Shown here piece by piece: positions 60,853-64,000 of a DNA stretch of 64,000 nucleotides. Location of the stretch: positions 1 to 64,000 of the forward strand of contig DATKST010000113.1 of assembly GCA_035531475.1 (NCBI GenBank). Direction: 5' to 3'. The notes below the pieces were generated by a model. The model had not been told where the DNA came from. It saw only the letters and a program-made list of their open reading frames with translations, and searched no databases. The stretch's first letter is position 1; every line of letters starts with the position of its first letter. Made by a program: the position numbers and the translations under genes. Source of the DNA: CALCEB01 sp035531475. Its GTDB lineage: Bacteria; Acidobacteriota; Terriglobia; UBA7540.

Positions 60853-62127
60853 ATGAAAATCTTGTGGGTTAAGGCGGGAGGCTTGGCGCCGCTGGACACG
60901 GGCGGTAAGATCCGGAGCTACCACATCCTGAAGGAGCTTGCGCGGAATCATGAAGTAACGCTCTTCACTTTTTATGCGGAGCAGGCTAACGACCCTCACC
61001 CCGAATTGAAGACCGTGTTCAATCGCGTTGAAGCCATTCCGCTAAGGCTTCCGCCGCCCAAGAGCTTCCTCGAAGGTATATGGTACCTTCGGCATTTGAT
61101 CTCCACTCAGCCCCATTCCATTGCCAAGTTCTGCCGTCCCGAAGTGAAGCAAAGACTCCGCCGTGTGCTTGCGCAGGAAGCGGCGGACGTCATCTTGTGC
61201 GACTTTTTAATGCCAGCGCCGGTCATTCCCTGGGAGAGTTCGACTCCCAAAGTGATCTTCACTCACAATGTAGAAGCTCAAATCTGGCAAAGGCATTACC
61301 AGACGGCTCAAAATCTCATCTGGAAGACTGTTGCGTGGCGCGAATATCGCACGATGGAGCGGGCAGAACGGAAGTATCTCAGCAAAGCCGATCATGTTCT
61401 AACTGTCTCGGACCTGGATCGGGATTTTTTCTGCCGCTACCTTGATCCCCTGAAAGTCACCGTGATTCCCACTGGAGTGGACACGGAGTATTTCCACCCT
61501 GCGCCCGGCAGCGAACATACGGACCGCTTGGTCTTTACCGGATCCATGGACTGGATGCCCAACGAGGATGGCATTGTCTACTTCGTGCAGGAAATCCTTC
61601 CCATCATCCGGCAGCAGGCGCCGGAAACAACCCTCTGCATCGTCGGAAGAAGGCCTTCGGAGCGGCTTAAAGCTTCAGTCGGCAAAATTCACGGGGTCGA
61701 AATTACCGGCCGCGTTGAGGACATCCGCCCCTATGTCCACACGGCGGCGGCTTACATTGTCCCGTTGCGCGTGGGTGGGGGGACCCGGCTGAAAATTTTT
61801 GAAGCCATGGCCATGGGCAAGCCTGTGGTATCCACGACGATCGGGGCAGAGGGATTGCCCGTCCGGGACAAGAAGGACATTTTGCTGGCCGATGACCCGC
61901 AAAAGTTCGCGGCCAGCGCTCTGCAACTGCTCCGCTCGCCGGATTTGCGGTCACAGATTGGGCTGGCCGGCCGCGCGCTGGTCGAGAGTGGATACAGTTG
62001 GGCTGCTATTGGAGCCCGATTCGCCGATGTTCTGGAGAGAGTCGTCCGAGGTGAGGCGACCGACCTTGCAGGAAGTGAGAGACCCGAAGCAACCGCGGCG
62101 GCGACGCCCGAGGCTCCTAAAATCTAG
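60853..62127 (+). CDS. glycosyltransferase, exosortase-associated type
   Basis: A 424-residue GT-B enzyme. The start is MKILWVKAGGLAPLDTGGKI, then SYHILKELARNHEVTLFTFY. The acceptor half has VIFTHNVEAQIWQRHY, and the donor half FTGSMDWMPNEDGIVYFV and VPLRVGGGTRLKIFEAMAMG. This combination is typical of the sugar transferase (stp1-type) encoded in PEP-CTERM/exosortase loci, although here it lies 24 kb away from the exosortase. It starts 12 bases after the dehydrogenase stop. Confidence 0.88.
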   Translation: MKILWVKAGGLAPLDTGGKIRSYHILKELARNHEVTLFTFYAEQANDPHPELKTVFNRVEAIPLRLPPPKSFLEGIWYLRHLISTQPHSIAKFCRPEVKQRLRRVLAQEAADVILCDFLMPAPVIPWESSTPKVIFTHNVEAQIWQRHYQTAQNLIWKTVAWREYRTMERAERKYLSKADHVLTVSDLDRDFFCRYLDPLKVTVIPTGVDTEYFHPAPGSEHTDRLVFTGSMDWMPNEDGIVYFVQEILPIIRQQAPETTLCIVGRRPSERLKASVGKIHGVEITGRVEDIRPYVHTAAAYIVPLRVGGGTRLKIFEAMAMGKPVVSTTIGAEGLPVRDKKDILLADDPQKFAASALQLLRSPDLRSQIGLAGRALVESGYSWAAIGARFADVLERVVRGEATDLAGSERPEATAAATPEAPKI

Positions 62128-62280
62128 TTGGATTTTTTTTGGGTCCTTGAAAATGTTCTGCCACAAGAACTGCGCTCTGGGGTTCGGGTTTCTTGCGTTT
62201 CATTTTACCCTGCGACCTTCGCGGGAGGCAGCATTGCGTGGAACGGAAAACGCTGGGCAATTCAAGACCGGCTCCATAAG

Positions 62281-62994
62281 ATGATTCCACCTCAATCACT
62301 GGATTCAACCACCACCGGAAGGTCCCCTGAAAAGCAGGCCCCTGCATCAACTGTGCGGATGCCACGCCGCCGGACGGTGTGGCTTGCGGCATTAGGTACC
62401 CTGGTTTTCACCACGGTCATTGTCCTGATGGTCCTGCATTACGGCGGCACGTGGCTGGTGAAGACGGATTCCCTGCCTTCTCACGCCGAGGTTGCCGTGA
62501 TGTTAGACGGATCCGTGAAAGGCGTTATTGCGCGGCGAGCCGGAGCCGTTCGCTTGCTTCAGCGCGGCGTGGTGGGTCATATCATGCTCAGCATGGAGTC
62601 AGTAAATGTATGGGGCCAGAATGTGCCCGAGGTCGCCCACAATTACTTTCTCTCAAACTACGGCCCTCAAGTCGCGAACCGTGTCGTTTTTTGCTTTCAA
62701 GATACGGATTCGACCTTGGACGAAGCGCTGGGCCTCCGTCAATGCCTGGAGCAGCGAAACTGGCGGTCCGTAATTGTAGTGACTTCACAGTTTCACACGC
62801 GCCGGGCCGGCATGATCTGGCGTAAGGAGTTTGCCAACGCTCATCCGCCATTCAAGATCTGGGTGCATGGCGTCACTGATCCTGACTACAGCCCGGTTGG
62901 CTGGTGGCGGAAGCGGCGATACGCCAAGACTTGGCTGCTGGAGTCCACTAAACTCGTTTGGACGTCCCTTTTCGGCTATGGGCCGTGGTCGTGA
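62281..62994 (+). CDS. DUF218 (YdcF/ElyC-like) membrane-anchored protein
   Basis: 237 residues from the ATG at 62281; the frame reaches back to 62128 but the extra residues look non-coding. A basic start is followed by one membrane helix (VWLAALGTLVFTTVIVLMVL, about residues 36-55). A periplasmic DUF218 fold follows: AEVAVMLDGSVKGVIARRAG, DTDSTLDEALGLRQCL, VIVVTSQFHTRRAGMIWRK. Such proteins affect envelope glycan metabolism; the reaction is unknown. Confidence 0.82.
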   Translation: MIPPQSLDSTTTGRSPEKQAPASTVRMPRRRTVWLAALGTLVFTTVIVLMVLHYGGTWLVKTDSLPSHAEVAVMLDGSVKGVIARRAGAVRLLQRGVVGHIMLSMESVNVWGQNVPEVAHNYFLSNYGPQVANRVVFCFQDTDSTLDEALGLRQCLEQRNWRSVIVVTSQFHTRRAGMIWRKEFANAHPPFKIWVHGVTDPDYSPVGWWRKRRYAKTWLLESTKLVWTSLFGYGPWS

Positions 62995-63092
62995 CGGGTT
63001 CCGCGCCGGCTCGTCCGGACGCGATGACAGCGATCGGCAGCATCATCCCGTCGCACTTAACGTCAGAATACTTCGGATGACATCATATCCGC

Positions 63093-63317
63093 ATGAGAAC
63101 GACACTCTCATTGGAGGATGATGCGGTCGAGGCGATTCAGGCCTATGCCAAGAGCCGCCGGCTCTCGCTGGGCAAGGCCGCATCCGAGTTGGTCCGTCGC
63201 GGGGCACGCTATCAAGTCAGGACCCGGAAAGTGAACGGACTGCCCGTCCTGGATGCGCCGGACGATTTTCCGGTGATTAGCAGTGAGCACGTGCGGGAAC
63301 TCTGCGACGAAGAATGA
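63093..63317 (+). CDS. VapB-like ribbon-helix-helix antitoxin
   Basis: A 74-residue antitoxin: RTTLSLEDDAVEAIQAYAKS, then SLGKAASELVRRGARYQ form the ribbon-helix-helix, with an acidic C-terminus (SEHVRELCDEE). It is intact and overlaps the toxin gene by 4 bases (ATGA). Confidence 0.88.
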   Translation: MRTTLSLEDDAVEAIQAYAKSRRLSLGKAASELVRRGARYQVRTRKVNGLPVLDAPDDFPVISSEHVRELCDEE

Positions 63318-63526
63318 ATCGCCATCTGCCCGATGTCAACGTCCTGCTCGCCCTGGTCTGGCCACGCCACGAGAGCCATGCCGCCGCTCATGCCTGGTTT
63401 GCGAAGTCTGGCCAGCAGGCTTGGGCCACCAACGCGCTGACGCAACTTGGCGTGCTGCGCCTGCCCACCCCTCCCACACCACCGTACATACGGAGCCGTA
63501 TACGGCGGTTCGGCGGGTTAAGCTAG
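63314..63526 (+). pseudogene. VapC PIN-domain toxin, truncated
   Basis: The start is typical: MNRHLPDVNVLLALVWPRHE with the first catalytic Asp, then AAAHAWFAKSGQQAWATNAL and TQLGVLRL. At about 63463 the homology ends and the frame runs into unrelated sequence (PTPPTPPYIRSRI). A complete VapC is about 130-140 residues, so the last catalytic acids are lost. The break coincides with mobile-element sequence leading to the transposase gene at 63594. The nuclease should be inactive. Confidence 0.85.
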
Positions 63527-63593
63527 GTCTTTGACCGCATGAAAAGGTTATTTAAACACTTTCACCTGAAAATGTTTCGGTCTATGCTTGGAC
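63464..63593. mobile_element. left end of an inserted element
   Basis: Sequence between the truncated vapC and the transposase start. It contains a hairpin CCGTACATACGG-AG-CCGTATACGG around 63482-63507. It is the non-coding left part of the insertion, or the end of a second, unrelated element; the right end lies outside the window, so terminal repeats cannot be checked. Confidence 0.5.
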
Positions 63594-64000
63594 ATGCGAA
63601 CCTATCATCGACTGCGTGTCCATCTGCCCCAGCCACACCGGAAAGAGCTGCAGGCCCTGCTGCGTGGAGGTCTGCAGCCGGTTCGGGTGGTCCTGCGGGC
63701 GCTCGCCCTATTGCAGTTGGCCACTGGACAAACCGCCGCCCAGGTGGCGGCCAACCTGGACTTGACCCCGAAAGCCGTTCGGCAGATCGGCGGGCGTTAT
63801 CGGCAGCGGGGTCTGGAGCGGGCCTTGTACGACCGGCCCCGACCGGGCGCCGTTCCCGCCCTGGATGCCAGCCAGCGACAACGCATCGTCGCCATGGTGT
63901 CGAGCGATCCGCCCGAGGGCTATGGCCGCTGGACGGTGCGGCTGATTGCCCAGGAGGCCGTGAAACGCCAGTGGGTGCCAAAAGTGGGACGAGAGACCAT
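63594..64000 (+). CDS. IS630-family transposase, 5' part (runs off window)
   Basis: The frame opens at the ATG at 63594 and continues to the end of the window (135 codons visible). MRTYHRLRVHLPQPHRKELQ, a helix-turn-helix (ATGQTAAQVAANLDLTPKAV), RPRPGAVPALDASQRQRIVA, then PPEGYGRWTVRLIAQEAVKR match the N-terminal half of IS630-type transposases. The DDE catalytic part lies beyond the window. It interrupts the vapC gene. Confidence 0.85.
   Translation, partial: MRTYHRLRVHLPQPHRKELQALLRGGLQPVRVVLRALALLQLATGQTAAQVAANLDLTPKAVRQIGGRYRQRGLERALYDRPRPGAVPALDASQRQRIVAMVSSDPPEGYGRWTVRLIAQEAVKRQWVPKVGRET

Overview
The window looks like a chromosomal stretch from a diderm soil or sediment bacterium, most likely an Acidobacteriota-type organism. 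This is inferred from gene content and not from a marker tree. The supporting content is lipid A acyltransferases (LpxD and an LpxL/HtrB-type enzyme), a large secreted BNR/VPS10-type protein, an exosortase/PEP-CTERM polysaccharide system, a YebC and NrdR background, and an intergenic space crowded with palindromic repeats.

Layout. 321-6644: secreted BNR-repeat protein, then a three-gene proton-translocating transhydrogenase operon. 6887-11906: accessory region with HigBA, ParDE-like and HicBA toxin-antitoxin modules, small hypotheticals, and a PEP-CTERM-tailed ice-binding-like (DUF3494) protein. 12248-14796: sulfate activation (Sat-CysC fusion and CysQ). 15181-31872, all minus strand: exopolysaccharide cluster running from a sigma-54-type AAA regulator through export protein, outer-membrane barrel, chain-length protein, ATPase, tyrosine kinase, priming sugar transferase, glycosyltransferases, ligase, amidotransferase and methyltransferase. 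32225-36146, plus strand: exosortase, EpsI and a TPR lipoprotein. 36573-44558: YebC, secreted unknown, TIM-barrel isomerase, LpxD, LpxL-type enzyme, GNAT, NrdR and a flippase-like protein. 44901-49123: ECF sigma factor, anti-sigma factor and a set of LiaF-like membrane proteins ending in a DUF4097 protein. 49430-58441: ParDE, AroA, quinone oxidoreductase, a HindIII-type restriction-modification pair, a MetF-like protein and PriA. 58768-64000: HU protein, nucleotide-sugar dehydrogenase, a glycosyltransferase of the exosortase-associated type, a DUF218 protein, VapB with a broken VapC, and the start of an IS630-family transposase.

How it fits together. The 15-36 kb block should build a polyprenol-linked glycan, polymerise and export it, and process PEP-CTERM proteins in the inner membrane. 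The DUF3494 protein at 11.1-11.9 kb is the only substrate visible here. Sigma-54-like -24/-12 motifs lie upstream of both the exosortase gene and this substrate gene, and an unusual AAA regulator lacking the GAFTGA loop sits beside the first.

Two further themes stand out. First, four of five toxin-antitoxin modules appear to have a damaged or aberrant toxin next to an intact antitoxin: HicA has a nonsense codon, ParE a compensated double frameshift, VapC is truncated by a mobile element, and HigB has an unusual N-terminus. Second, several palindromic miniature elements are flanked by perfect 8- or 10-bp direct repeats that look like target-site duplications. Two of them bracket priA almost to the base.
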